From the NCBI GenBank assembly GCA_018806985.1, contig JADANN010000364.1, positions 3,155,001 to 3,219,000 on the forward strand: a stretch of DNA of 64,000 nt, given 5' to 3'. Both the position numbers and the translations under genes were made by a program. Under the pieces are notes generated by a model. That model did no database searches and was not told where the DNA came from. It saw only the letters and a program-made list of their open reading frames with translations. Below are positions 46,901 through 58,500 of this stretch, piece after piece. Source of the stretch: Angiostrongylus vasorum (taxonomy: Eukaryota > Nematoda > Chromadorea > Rhabditida > Metastrongylidae). Positions within the stretch are counted from its first letter, which is position 1, and each line of letters opens with the position of its first letter.

Positions 46901-49900
46901 CTGGGCTCTGAACGGGGTGTATGGGGGGCTGGGTATGCTCGTGGAAGCTTGCCAAGCTCTGCCGAAGTGGACATGGAGCTTATTTGTTGGAGGCGATTTC
47001 TAGTCGCCTTCCATATAGTTCCCTGTCACTTGATTGCAGGCTTTTTGGTTGAATTGACTGGTAGAATACAATTCGCACAACAAGCCTGAACGCATCCATA
47101 CACGCGCACATGAATACGCCTCGTAAATACAGAAAGTATGTGCGAAATTGGTGCGGTAGGAACACGCAGTCTGTTTCCTGGACCATCCTGCATCTCAGGG
47201 AATCAAAGGTCGTTTTTTGGTCCGCGATTAACCTTCTATCCGCCAGCTGTGGACGCGCCACGTAGCCTCGCGACTAACCTGAGATCGGTCTTACGAGGAA
47301 GACCCGTGGATAGCCTAAGTAGTCACTATTAGTCTCCAACCTTCTTGCATGTAGCCTACGTTTCACAACTAACATAGTAGATGGTAGAGTAATGCGCATT
47401 CGAAACTCTTCGCTACCCGTGCCCATGGGAAAATGTTTAGCAACCAAGTCGCTGCTGAAAACACTTTCCAATAATTCCTCGCCTTTAGTACACCAATTAT
47501 TTGTTGCGGGAAGAAGTACACTTTACCTCGTTTGCGAAAATTTTCAACCTCTAATAGTTGATAAATGTCATTTTAGTGTAGAAATAAGGGCAATTTGGAT
47601 CGGCAATTTTGGAATCCTACAACATAGCTTGTTGGGCGTGTGAGGCGCAATGGTCGGAGGCGCCCTGCAAAGCACACGTGGAATCGATCCCCACGCCCAT
47701 GACCCACTAAGCCTTCTATCACTCTGGGTCGGCAAGTTGGTACCAAACTGAGAGGATGGCAGCACTGGCTCGATAACGAGCTCGATAGGCCACCGCGAGT
47801 CATTGTAAAGGCCAGACAGATATGCATTCGCTCACCTCCAAAGGATGTTTAATGAAGTCGAATGCATGGCGCATCCCTCAGGAAGTGATCGGCGCTGAAA
47901 GCTTTATCCTTTTTACAACATAGCTTGAAGACATAGTCATCAATCAAAATAAGAACCACTGAAATCTAAACATTTTTTACAACAAGATGGAAATAATCCA
48001 TCTTTTCTTTGATTAGCAAACACGACGCTGTTATTTTACTCTTTATTTTAAAAAAAAACCCTGACGTTTCGGCGGACTACGCCTTATTCAGAGCCTGAAA
48101 AGTCAAGTTGGCTGTAATCTGTTCAGCCTCCATAACCATAGCAGAAAAAAAGACACCTAGATTTCAATGAGAACAAAACAATTTCTTCACACACTTAGCG
48201 CTCTCTGTGAGTCTGAAACTAAGTATTTCATTTGGAGACCAAGTGACCACAACTCGCATGTATGGATAGTGAGCCATTTTCACATTAAAAGACTAGTCTT
48301 AAATATTGTGTAAGATCACGTTTCATAAGAAGGCATTCTTCCCTGCGGTTCATTTTTTCGATCCTTGGAATTTGTCCAGAATGGTCCGAGAGCTTTCCGC
48401 GTCGAAATATTCGATTCCTGTGCGAGGATGATAACTTCTACTTAAAAAATCATCTCTGTAATGTCTCTGTTTGCTAAGTGCGCTTAGTGGGGTATTAAGT
48501 TCGACTTTAAGTTTACCGAATAAGTGTTCCTTTATATGGATGCAGAGTGGTCTATCTCTCTCGCCAATGTATTTGAGCTCACATGCCTTGCTAGAGATAT
48601 ACCCAAACTCACGCAGTCACCGTTTCTACTATTAGGGCACATTACACGACTTTCCGCTGTGTATAGACTGTCATACAGGGGTTGCAAATCAACATTGGTA
48701 GCAAGTCTTCTAGACCGGCTTTTAAACAAACATTTTATAGCTGCGCTAATTTCACTGGAAGTGAAGGGCACGACAAAGTTTGCCTTAATATTGCTATAAT
48801 TATCGTTCGGGACTTGGGTTTTCCTCCACGCTTCTGCCGAGGAGTTATAGCTTCATGGCCATTGGAAATGACTGCATGGCATGCCGCGTCCATCTCAAGA
48901 ATTCTTCCTTCTCGTCTCTTCCTATGCACACATTGGTGGCTGGTCGAAATATATTTCTTAGAAGCGCCCTTTTTGCATGCGGAAGGGTGATAGGAGAGAT
49001 AATGAATCAGCATGTTTTTGCGACTTCGCTTTCGGTAACATTTCGTGCCCAGTTGATCAATTTGAACGTTCATAAATAGTACCCAACTTTTTTCTACTTT
49101 CTCCAGGGTAAAGTTAGTATACTCTGACTGTTCATTCAATAACTCAAAAGATTTGTCCATCTCCTCTTATATGGAACAAGGAGCAAAGCAATCACCTACA
49201 TGTCTACAGTAGATTAGTGACCGCAAATCAATTATTGGTGCTTCCAGCTTCAACAATGCAATGGCAAGCGTTAGTGACAGCCACTGTACCATTACCAACC
49301 CTCTTATTTGTGCTTAATGTTTTCCGGACCATCTAAAGAGTGAGCAGTTTGGGCAATTTTTTTAAGAATACAGCGTTTTGCTGAATCTAGAATCCATAGA
49401 ATGTTGAATGCTCCTTTGTGCTGGATGAGGACTTCGAAGATGGATTCCATAGCGGAGTCATTCGAGACGTTTGCATAAAGGGCGATAACGTCGAAGGAAC
49501 TCCATCAATTACGCGCTGTTAGGACGATCGCAACGTAGACGATTCAAGAACATCTGGGAGTTCATAGGATGGGCTGGAATGTGCTTTAACAAGTGGGCAG
49601 GTATTAGGGTTAGAAACCATGTTATTCCATCTGTTGGTCCATCTACTCAGCTAATTATAGGTCTAATCCTTAATAGTGATGGATTTTTGATTAGCATCTA
49701 TAGGGACAAGACATGTTGGTAATTCAACTTTAGGTTGAGAGATAACCAATATTTTCAAAACAACCGCCTTTGCCACCCCCAACCTATTCGTTGTTAAATT
49801 TTCGGTGTTGACTTTTGAACTCCTCCTCAGATGATGGGCGATGAAGGAAAGCACCTTCAAGTTGTTTTTCGTTATCTCAACATCAAGCTGATGAGGAATT

Positions 49901-52900
49901 ACTACTATCCACCCTTACCCTTAATGGATAGTCTAATGTTTTCTTACCTCATCAGCCCTCCCTGCAAACCACATTTTTACAGTTGCTTTAGTTTGGAGCG
50001 AAATCTCTTCGCGAATTACTTATTAAGGACTTTGAAAGTTTCGTTCGCAAAAACCGGAAATCAACTTCATTGTTGAGATCTCGCAGTCCAAAGAAGGGTT
50101 AAGGAAACGGTGATAGTGGCAATGCCCAATTTCTTTTGTTCACCCTATTTAGTGCTTCAACTCCAGCTTTGTTGTAGAGTCTATCTTGAAGTTCATGCGA
50201 ACTACGTGCTATCCCACGCAAAGATAGCTTAGAAATGGGTAAGATGGTGAGAAACTTAAGCCAAATTCTAACAGTGAGCTGCTCCTCAAGGACAACCATG
50301 CATCCTGACGTGGTAAGCTTCGGCTTTCCTGACATATTATTAACCCTACCGTGACTAGTTTGATCTTCGTTAACGGTGTTTCTATATCTTCTTGAAGTCC
50401 TTTATGCAATTTACTCAGAAAGTTTTCCACTTTTCTCTATAAAGTTACTTAAGCTTCAGATCTAACAGAGTTGCAAATTAACACCGACTGTTCTTCAAAG
50501 GCGGTCCTCTAAAAGACGAGCGCAATGATATTCCTTCGTCGCGCAATTCTTCAACTGACCAAACATCTTTTTCTGTTTACTTCGATCGCATTTCGATGTT
50601 TAGTACTCGGTGACCTCTCTCTGGTACTCCGCTTGTATCGTGCAGTCGACTTCGATTGATGAAGCTCGGAACGAACCGATGTTTTCGGCAACGGCGTGGA
50701 ATAAGTGTATTGCATGTTGAGCTAAGGCAATCATTTGTCTTAGTGAAAGGGGCTTCTCTTACGCAACATAATGGAGCAATAAACATGTATGGCTTCTCAA
50801 TTCAGCAGTCTATGACCGTCACAAAGGTGTGTCCTAACTGCTCAAATGGTCTGGGAAGTAAATGGTACAACTGAGAAGGTTGGCAATGAGGCAAAGACAA
50901 CACCAAGCCTTGTCATTGCCTTTACAGATAATTGCTTTGTCATCTGCTGCACAAAACGGAAAATGGGCAAATGCTTTCAGTTATTGAATAAATAGCTAGA
51001 CTACATTACGTTTACCCAAGAGAAACCGAAAGAAAACTAGTTTTCATTTCTGAATGTTCAAATCAACCTATCCAAAGACGGCTACATTACGAAGTGGTAC
51101 CGAATGTCAAGTGGTAAGAATATAGTGGTTCATTACCTCTCCTTTCACCCCTCACACACAAAAAGAGCTCCTGTAAAAGAAGCACGTTTCGAACATCAAC
51201 CAGTGTTTGCACGGGAAGAGAGCAGAAGGACGGACGAATCCCTGAAAGTGACTCGGAAAATAGCCACTTCAAATAGCCACGAAAATGTGTCTCCTTGGGG
51301 TCAGTGTAGAGGAAAAAGCACTCCTCCAAGCGGTAATTCTGAAGAGAATAAGATCCCATTTGTACTGCCCTTTATTTTCAAAGAAATAAGTGCAGCTATT
51401 AAGCCTTGTCAAAAATGGCGGGTCTGGAGGACGCGGTAGGAATGATTAAAATACTATCGAGCACTCTAAGATGTCGGTTAGTTTGCAGCTGCCTGTCATT
51501 GCAAAGAGAAACTGCATAAAATGCCCAAACCATGAGTGCGGGTGAGGTGTACCTATATGTCTTGTAAAGTGAGCGAGACGAGTACATCGACGAAACAGTG
51601 AGACCACTGTTTGTCCGTATAAAAGAACAGCTAGTTGGTAAACTTAAACCAAAGTTGAATGTTCCAGTAGGCGCACACAGGGCACAGAGACGTAACGGTG
51701 AGTTGTCGATGGTTCATTCTGAATCCACGGAATGCCAAGCTGCCTCGACCATGATCCTCCATCATTCCATGATCATAAAATTGATACTGAACTTGCGTAG
51801 GGGATAAAAACACCTCGATATATCGTTCCGCCACCACTCGTTCTACAGACCTTCAACCATCTCTACGATGCTACGAATGGGTTCGAATGCTTGGCAGATC
51901 CTTGAGAGATTACCAAGCCGAACGTTTCATCCTTTGATCTCTTGAAGATATTTGCCCACAAAAAAGTATCACGCGACTGGAGTCTGCTACGGCTTGTTGG
52001 ATTGTCGCAAGAATTCATAGTGGAAAAAGAACGATCCTTAAACAACCACAATGGTGCAGAGATATTTGCAAAACTTGGACCCTAGTCCAGATACAAAATC
52101 GCCATTACCATTTTCGAGGGCTCCTCTGTTGCCCACTGCACCACCGATGCCCTTGCTTTGCCTTTCTGCAGCCCGTTTTTTGCCCTAACGGTTCTATTAC
52201 TGTTCACCCGACAAAGGTTAATTCCGGTTAAGCTGTGGCGACAAAAAAGCCGCTGCAGACAAAGGCAAGATGAGGACCTCAGTGGTGCAATGTGTAACAT
52301 GTGAGCCTCCCGAAAAAAGCTATCACGGGTTCGAACTTGGCCTATGGTCTGAGTTTTGCAAATATATCATCATCATTGCGGCTGCATTTCACAAGAAATC
52401 TAGCCATAAGAAATGGGCACTAGTTAAAGAATTAAGCACGGTGATTTCGCCTGCAACCTCAGCTTAACTGGGTTCAGTGCTGTTTTGTGCTTCTCAGATC
52501 ATTTCTGTTGGTGGTTGACTACTGGTGGAACCGCAAGAGTATAAAAAAGCTGCTGAGAGAAAGGCAAATCATAGGCCTCAATGACGCAGTGGGTAACACG
52601 TGAGACCCCTGAAAAGGTAGTCGCGTGTTCGAAGCTCGTCTGAGATCCGAGTTTTGCAAACATCTCAGCATAATTGTGACTGCATTTTACACAATACTGT
52701 GCCATGAAAAAACAATGAGCGGGAATTAGAAACTTAAGCATTTTCATGCCTGCATTTTCTTTTACAGTTCATTGGCCTTGCCATCAATATGCAATTCATT
52801 CTTTCTGGAGAGAAGCTCAATACATGGATACAAATCAACCTCGGATGGGGTTTGGCAATCACATTTTGTGTTTATTCTTGCAGCAAGACATCAGGTATTT

Positions 52901-55712
52901 CATTGGTAACTCTTATTTTACATTTTTCGCGTGTGAGAACAAACTCACAGAACGGAGAATGGCTTTTCAGGAGGCCATTTCAACCCTGCAGTCTCATTGG
53001 CCATGCTCACACTTGGAAAACTTTCCACCAAGAATTGTGCCATCTATTGTGTGGTTCAAACAGTTGGTGCTTTCATAGGAGCCATAGGGTCATTTGGAAT
53101 ATATTATGGTAAGTAAAGAGGTCTAGCGTTGTTCAGTATACCAACTTCAAACAAATTCACGAAAATGCACTCATATAACTCCAAGGGTGAATGAAAAATA
53201 ACCACACTTATTAAAGGTTTTTTAACGAAGAGCGTTTGCAAAAACAAAGAATTCCGAGAACTGACTTTCTATTAACCTCGGAGTTTCACCATTACTTCGA
53301 TATGGACTAAAGTTTAGGCGGTTCAGAGCCGAAAAAGGTCAAATTGATAAACATTCCTCAGCCAAACACTTCCACAGCTTCAGCAGGGAAAAATACTGGA
53401 AAGTTACAAAAAACACTAGTCATTGTTGAATAAAGGGCTTATCTTCTCAAAGCAAAAATTGGCTTGAATTTGCACTTTTCTTTTGGTAAAATTTGAGGTT
53501 TCAGATCAATTGGTGAACTTTGCTGGTGACGATCGCACGATCGAAGGGCCGCATGCAACAGCGGGTAGCTTTTGCTCGTTCCCAGCCCCACATATCAGTA
53601 ATCTTACCTGCTTCTTTGATCAGGTCCACTTAACCGCATTTTATGAACACTAATTTTATTTGGCCGGAATTTACCACTCGGTTTCAATCTTCAAATTCAA
53701 ATATGCAAATCCCAGCTAAAGCATACTTTATTGATTGAGGTGAAGTTCACCACTTGAGTCCACCTACTATTTCTTATCAGATACAAATTTGAAATTATCG
53801 CAATTGGTTGGTTATGGGGCCAGTGAATGTGTTGAGGCAGAGCTATGTATTACAATTGTTTCAACTTCCACAAAGTTGGTAGTGTTGTCGAGATATGGGT
53901 TTTCCACTTTTGATTGGTTTATCAATGTTGCATACGCAACATTTGTTAATGCAATCTATAGTTTTGCCAGAAATTGAAGAAGCTGAGATGAGAATATGTA
54001 GATATAGAAGAGGAGCTTTACCTTTCAAACAAAATCGACATGATTTTGTTTGTACAAACTTGACTTTGGAAGGAGATATTTCGGTGGTTCATCTTTGTTC
54101 ATTCGTTACATCTAACCTAAAGTGTCGTTTCCAGAGTCCACTTTTCGTTTAACGTCACATTGTGATCGACACAAGGATCTTTTTAGATATTGGAAGAAAC
54201 GTGGAACTGATGTGTTGTTTTTCACTTTCAAAATCTGTTCAAGTGCCACTAGTCCCTTTCGTCCATCGTCATCTTCGAGGATATCACCCGCACGCGGAAA
54301 CTTAAGAAGTCAACGCTTCGCCGTACTTTCGTTAAAGGCTAATCTACCATGTGAAATATTGATATCGCAAACAGTTCCCATGGCTTTACGTCCAGAGTCT
54401 AATTCCTGCAAGAAATTACCCCAATTCGATACTTCCTGTTCGTATTTCAATCTTCTAAACTGCAAAAAAAAATGGATTAGAGCGGAAGCATTGGCACTAG
54501 TTTCTAAAGAGGATTATGTGCTATGTGTGTAATATGCAAGGGAGAGAGAGAGGGAAAGGTGAAGGTGCGAACCTTTGTCTAAAAAAAGAGGTCATTTTCG
54601 AAAAAAAAGGTAAAGAAACATTGATTTCAAAACAATCAAATGCTATAGTGTTGTCGTTAATGATAAACATTCTCTTCATCATGGGTAAGAGGAAGCGTGC
54701 AATTCGATGGTTGATCTCGTCTCGGATGTTTTTCCGTCAACGAGTCCATTTATAGTTGTTCTCGTACTATCGCGCCATAATGCACTTTAAGCATATGTCC
54801 TTCATTTTACTTTTACTAGTTTGTATAACTCGTCTGCACATATTGCGAAGATCACAACACTTCTCTGAATCGGTTCGCTGTTATCCATGATGGTTATTGG
54901 ATTTGTCCGCGTTCTGGCTTCCACTTCAAAAGATTCTACGGTTTATATTTGAAGATTCTATCTTTTTCATGAATATCGTTGAATGCTGGTCGAACAAAGT
55001 CTGCTTGGAATTCTGAGATAACCTTGTCAAGATGTTCCTGTAAATCACCAACTATGTCCATATTATGTTTATTGATAAACCGAAAACAGACGTACATCGG
55101 AAAGCACGCATTTTGATCGCCGGAACCGGGCTTTTGGTTTTCTTTGTATGTGTGATTATCGACAAGAGAAATGGCATTCCTAATGCAGCTCATCCACTCC
55201 TCTTCGGTTTTGTGGTTGTGATGATCGGTGGGTTCTCAAATAATGAATAATCTTAATTAATATGAGCTAGTCATCCTTAAAAGTAAAAAATAATATTTTT
55301 GTCCATTAGCGTTTTTTTTTCGTAGAAGAACTGGTACACTTACTGCAGAGCGCCACAAAAGTATTAGTACGTGATTAAACTTCTGCTCGAGCTATAACTG
55401 CTTAAAAATAATAGTCAATAGGCACAAATCTTCCGTATTAGAGTATGAAATTAAGGCACTTGTATGGGTATGAACCTTGGATATCCTATCAATCCTGCTC
55501 GAGACCTAGGACCAAGAATTTTCACTCTTTTCATCTACGGTTCCGAAGTGTTCACATACCATAACTGCTACTTCTGGATTCCAATTTTTGCACCACTTGT
55601 GGGTGCAGTGTTAGCAGCTTGGACTTATCATCTCTTCATTGGCGCTCATATTCCTGACGACAATAAAGTCCATATACTTGACGATCCCAAAGTTCCACTT
55701 AACAAAATCTAA
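43928..55712 (+). CDS. Aquaglyceroporin (MIP family), six exons
   Basis: Membrane channel for water and glycerol. Exons: 43928-44038, 52768-52894, 52971-53108, 53505-53623, 55116-55227, 55456-55712, together 864 bp in frame, 287 residues. The start MTGANILPEERLRRRIHIHD is followed by LRNALSELFGTALL-like TM1 residues. Exons 2-3 join as SGGHFNPAVS, the first NPA box (52982-52990). Exon 6 has GYPINPARDLGPR, the second NPA box; the aspartate after NPAR marks the glycerol-conducting branch. Exon 4 carries GPHATAGSFCSFPAP before CFFDQ. Odd points: intron 1 is 8.7 kb and full of transposons, and exon 5 has no AG before it (TTTTG/ATC). It may be a damaged gene or use an unusual acceptor. Nearest C. 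elegans relatives should be the aqp-1/3/7/8 group; exact orthologue unknown. Confidence 0.88.
44908..45823 (+). mobile_element. RTE fragment, in aquaporin intron 1
   Basis: RT core from KKAFDSIEIEAVMKALDGQG to the catalytic FADD (45218-45229, intact), then the C-terminal region with a deletion near 45640, ending CAGGTGATACAGGTGA. Starts with a short duplicated GAAGAAGGCCT. Truncated at 5'. Confidence 0.85.
45823..47345 (-). mobile_element. RTE copy in reverse, internally deleted
   Basis: Reading the minus strand from 47345: leader, then endonuclease ([35 protein letters not shown]) to about 46190, then a jump to the C-terminal region (RTKNTRLGAHL to 45823). The whole RT core is missing. It meets the forward RTE fragment tail to tail at 45823. 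Confidence 0.85.
47632..47912 (+). repeat. SINE family A copy
   Basis: GGGCGTGTGAGGCGCAATGG head, AATCGATCCCCACGCCC closing arm, core CACTAAGCCTTCTATCAC, tail GAAAGCTTTATCCTTT. Confidence 0.8.
48040..50450 (-). mobile_element. Penelope-like element (RT plus GIY-YIG), decayed
   Basis: Minus-strand reading from about 50450. RT blocks include SNDSAMESIFEVLIQHKGA (near 49450-49400) and FTLEKVEKSWVLFMNVQI (near 49110), then KNMLIHYLSYHPSACKKG and LPFTSSEISAAIKCL (about 48770). The GIY-YIG region KYIGERDRPLCIHIKEHL follows near 48560, after a frameshift. The 3' terminal GACGTTTCGGCGG block is at 48050-48100. Several stops and shifts; inactive. Lies in aquaporin intron 1. Confidence 0.75.
50600..51760 (+). 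mobile_element. Penelope-like element fragment, forward
   Basis: Carries INMYGFSIQQSMTVTKVC (about 50780), KNIVVHYLSFHPSHTKRAP (about 51110), PFIFKEISAAIKP (about 51370) and the GIY-YIG-type VRPLFVRIKEQLVGKLKP (about 51600). Same blocks as the reverse copy at 48040-50450, with which it lies head to head about 150 bp apart. Confidence 0.7.
52025..52745 (+). repeat. ~300 bp repeat family, tandem units (period about 300 bp)
   Basis: Equivalent positions of two units lie at 52274 and 52574: GGACCTCAGTGGTGCAATG and GGCCTCAATGACGCAGTGGG, each with a B-box-like GGGTTCGAACTTGG or GTGTTCGAAGCTCG. An inverted end lies at 52035. The array stops some 20 bases before aquaporin exon 2. Confidence 0.7.
53255..53345 (-). 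mobile_element. Penelope-like 3' end, decayed
   Basis: GACTTTCTATTAACCTCGGA, then GGCGGTTCAGAGCC. In aquaporin intron 3, same block as at 15180. Confidence 0.4.
54120..55193 (-). pseudogene. Antisense coding relic in aquaporin intron 4, unidentified
   Basis: On the minus strand, 55193-54936 is open (through FRFINKHNMDIVGDLQEHLD and IHEKDRIFKYKP). 54748 starts MDSLTEKHPRRDQPSNC. From about 54465, after TTTTTTTGCAG, RRLKYEQEVSNWGNFLQELD runs on with one in-frame TGA after NESTAKR and then FPRAGDILEDDDGRKGLVAL to a stop near 54120. The composition is protein-like and AT-rich. I do not recognise the family. Stops suggest a decayed gene or mobile-element product; it overlaps the broken 5' end of aquaporin exon 5. 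Confidence 0.35.
55456..55712 (+). CDS. Aquaglyceroporin last exon with second NPA box
   Basis: Encodes the end of helix 5, GMNLGYPINPARDLGPRIF (NPA at 55491-55499), helix 6 (FWIPIFAPLVGAVLAAWTYH) and a C-terminal tail ending PLNKI. It follows TTAAG and joins exon 5 after one base to give IGTCMGMNLG, exactly as expected for the family. Confidence 0.9.
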
Positions 55713-56094
55713 AGGATCATCATTATAACTACATAAACAAGTTTTTCAGAGTTAGGTGCCGGTATTTCATTAGGTGACCTACCTTAATTTTATAAACGAT
55801 CTATGGTACATCAACTAACACACTGTAACGTTAAACGCGACTAATGCTAACATTTTACCATATAAATGCAGACGAAAACAGAAGATGCTTTTTAGTCTCG
55901 AAATGAAATATGAGATCCCTATTTTATTTCGCTGTTTTTTTTGAATTACTAACCACTACTAACTACTTACTGCTTAGTAACTACTAATGAAGCAACAGTG
56001 GAGATCGTGAATGCCTTGGTTCCGGAAATGATTATTCCCACAAAACATGGCCTTCGTGTTTTTCGCTACTAATGCTTAATTTTATGAGTGTTCG

Positions 56095-56100
56095 AATAAA
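56095..56100 (+). promoter_or_regulatory. Candidate polyadenylation signal of the aquaporin gene
   Basis: AATAAA about 385 bases after the stop at 55712; no earlier hexamer seen. Confidence 0.45.
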
Positions 56101-56194
56101 GCTAAAGATGTGTGCATGAACTTTTTTGACACAAAACAGAAAGAAGGTCTTATGCTGAGGGAAGAATTAGGCTGTGTTGAACTGAAGAAGATAC

Positions 56195-58500
56195 TTACTT
56201 GGGTCCTTGGACGGTCCGACAACAAGCGGTGACGAAGAAGAAGACGAAGCGTTCTATATGGACTTGGCGAAGTTCTGCAGAGAAGAGCATACCTTTTCCA
56301 AGGTCATCACTGGAATTTTTACCGCCAGAGATGGACCTAAAAGAACGTCTGAAGAACGTCACCACATTGGGATGAGCGGATTAGACTATTCACAGAAATT
56401 CGCAATTCCAGAAGCACCACACTCAACACTGGACGTGGGAGTCCCCCAGTGAGAGTACCATAAAGAAATAGACCACATTACAGTAAATCGAAGGTTATGT
56501 TTAACCGATATCGATACTATCCCAAAATTCTACACGCGAGCAGACCATCGCCTCCTTCGTGAAAGATTTCATTTCTTACGGAAAGGAGAGAAAGCTGTCA
56601 AATTAAAAAAAAACGAAATCCCTAAACCACCATAAACTAGAATTTATTTAGTTCATTAGTCGGCAGTTGGAAAGAGGCCGTTCTCCACAACAACGGAAAA
56701 GAATACGATCAGTTCATTTAACATTTTCACATTAGCGCAATGTAAGCTGAGAGTTCGAAAGTCACTTAGAGGCGTCTGACTCCAGAAACACTCGAGGCGA
56801 TAAGCCAGCGTGGAATAAGACGAGTTACGGGTAACTGACAACTAACGGCAGTACATGGAAAACAATGCAGACAGACGATAGAAGAAGATCTGAAAAAGAT
56901 AAGAGCAGCAGTTATTGCCGAACCTGCAAAGGTCGGAAAAAGCATTTGCAAAGCCCATCTAAGCTTCACCAATTACGAAACCAAGGTGATCCTTTGTCCA
57001 GACGGAACTGTTAGGCTAAGACCTCAACACCTGGAGTACCTTCGGCCAATCCTCATAAACGCACTGAAAGCACTGGTTCGGCTTTTCACATGCCACATAT
57101 CTGGATGGCAAGGTCTCTACTCGGTGGAACACCTGCAAGATCTTGTCACTGTTCATGAAGGGTGACTTCCACGATATCGGCAGCTACTGCGTAATCTGCT
57201 TGCTCTCTGTCGTCTACAAACCTTTCACTCGAGTCATCCTAGATATGATTTACAGAACACTGGACGAAGGACATTCATGTGAGCAAACAGGTTTTCGAAA
57301 AGAGTTCAGTTCGGTAGACTACATCCAAATGATAACAAGCCTCACCGGAGCAATTCGAGAGTATAAAAGACTGCTCTGTTTCACTTTATTCGATTTAAAA
57401 AACGCTTTTTACTCAATTGAGACAGTAGCAGTCGTGAAAGCTCTGGACGGCCAGGGAGTCCCTATTCAGTATAAAAAATTCTTCGTGAGCTGGATAACCA
57501 CTCATAATCAAGATATCACCATTCTACAACGATATTAACACCGACGTCAAAACAGGGGTCAAGCAAGGCGATACCATCTCGCCAAAATTATTTACCGCCG
57601 CACTTGAGAACGTCTTGCGAACATTAGAAGGGGTAATAGGGGGGTGAAAATGGATGGTCAAGCAATTACATCATCTTCGCCTTGGTAATAACATCGTTCT
57701 TATAGTACTAAACGTCAGCCGTGCCCAGCGAATGCTTGCCAAGATTGATAAAGCCTGTGAAAAGATTGGTCTTCGACTAGACCTCGCAAATACGAACTCC
57801 ATCAGGAACGGATTGGTTACGTGTGCCACATTCACGCTCATCGCAATAAATATCTTCGAGCGCTCCAGTTACGCTTGTCTGGGTCGGGAAATTAATATGA
57901 TAATTGACTTAGCTCCAGAGTTGAGTAGAAGGAAACGAGCGGCTTGGGGAGCTCTCAAGAGCATCGAGGATGAAGTGAAGAGAGCAAAGAACACCCGACT
58001 CCATGCCCACCTTTCGACTCTACGATACTTCCTGCCTTAACGCGTGCGTAAGAAACCTGGCTGCTGAATAAGCAGGATGGAAGATCACTCAATGTTATTG
58101 AATGCGCAGTCGAAAGGACGATGTTAAGAGTATCCCGTTTCACACAAGTATGGGATGGGATCCGAAGCTCCGACCTACGTCAACGATAAAAAATCAAAGA
58201 TGCTGTTCTGTGCGTCAAACGGTCGAAGATAAGGTGGGCCTGGCACGCAATACGTATGAATGACAATCGATGGACAACAGCCGTTAGTAAGTGCATTTTC
58301 GGGATGTCAAAAGCTCTGCTCGAAGACGACTGACCCGATGGTCAGAGTTCTTAACGAAAAGCCTAGAAGAAACACATGATGCTCAAGGAGTCCCTAGAGC
58401 GAGCAGCTACTCTTGCGCGCAACAAGGAAAAAGGGAAGATTTACTGGCGCCCTCTCGAGTCACTCGATGATTAACAGGACTTCAGGTGATACAGGTGATT
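56195..58500 (+). mobile_element. RTE retrotransposon, decayed
   Basis: Endonuclease remnant ([20 protein letters not shown]) from 56195, linker, RT core (about 57140-57540, CEQTGFRKEFSSVDYIQM), C-terminal region ([19 protein letters not shown] at about 57910) and the end CAGGTGATACAGGTGAT at 58500. The catalytic FADD position reads LGNN, so dead. The most diverged long copy in the window. Confidence 0.87.

Noticed and set aside
53789..54155. Plus-strand frames in aquaporin intron 4 as an extra aquaporin exon
   Set aside because: Their translations do not resemble aquaporin helix 4-5 and do not supply the missing junction to exon 5.
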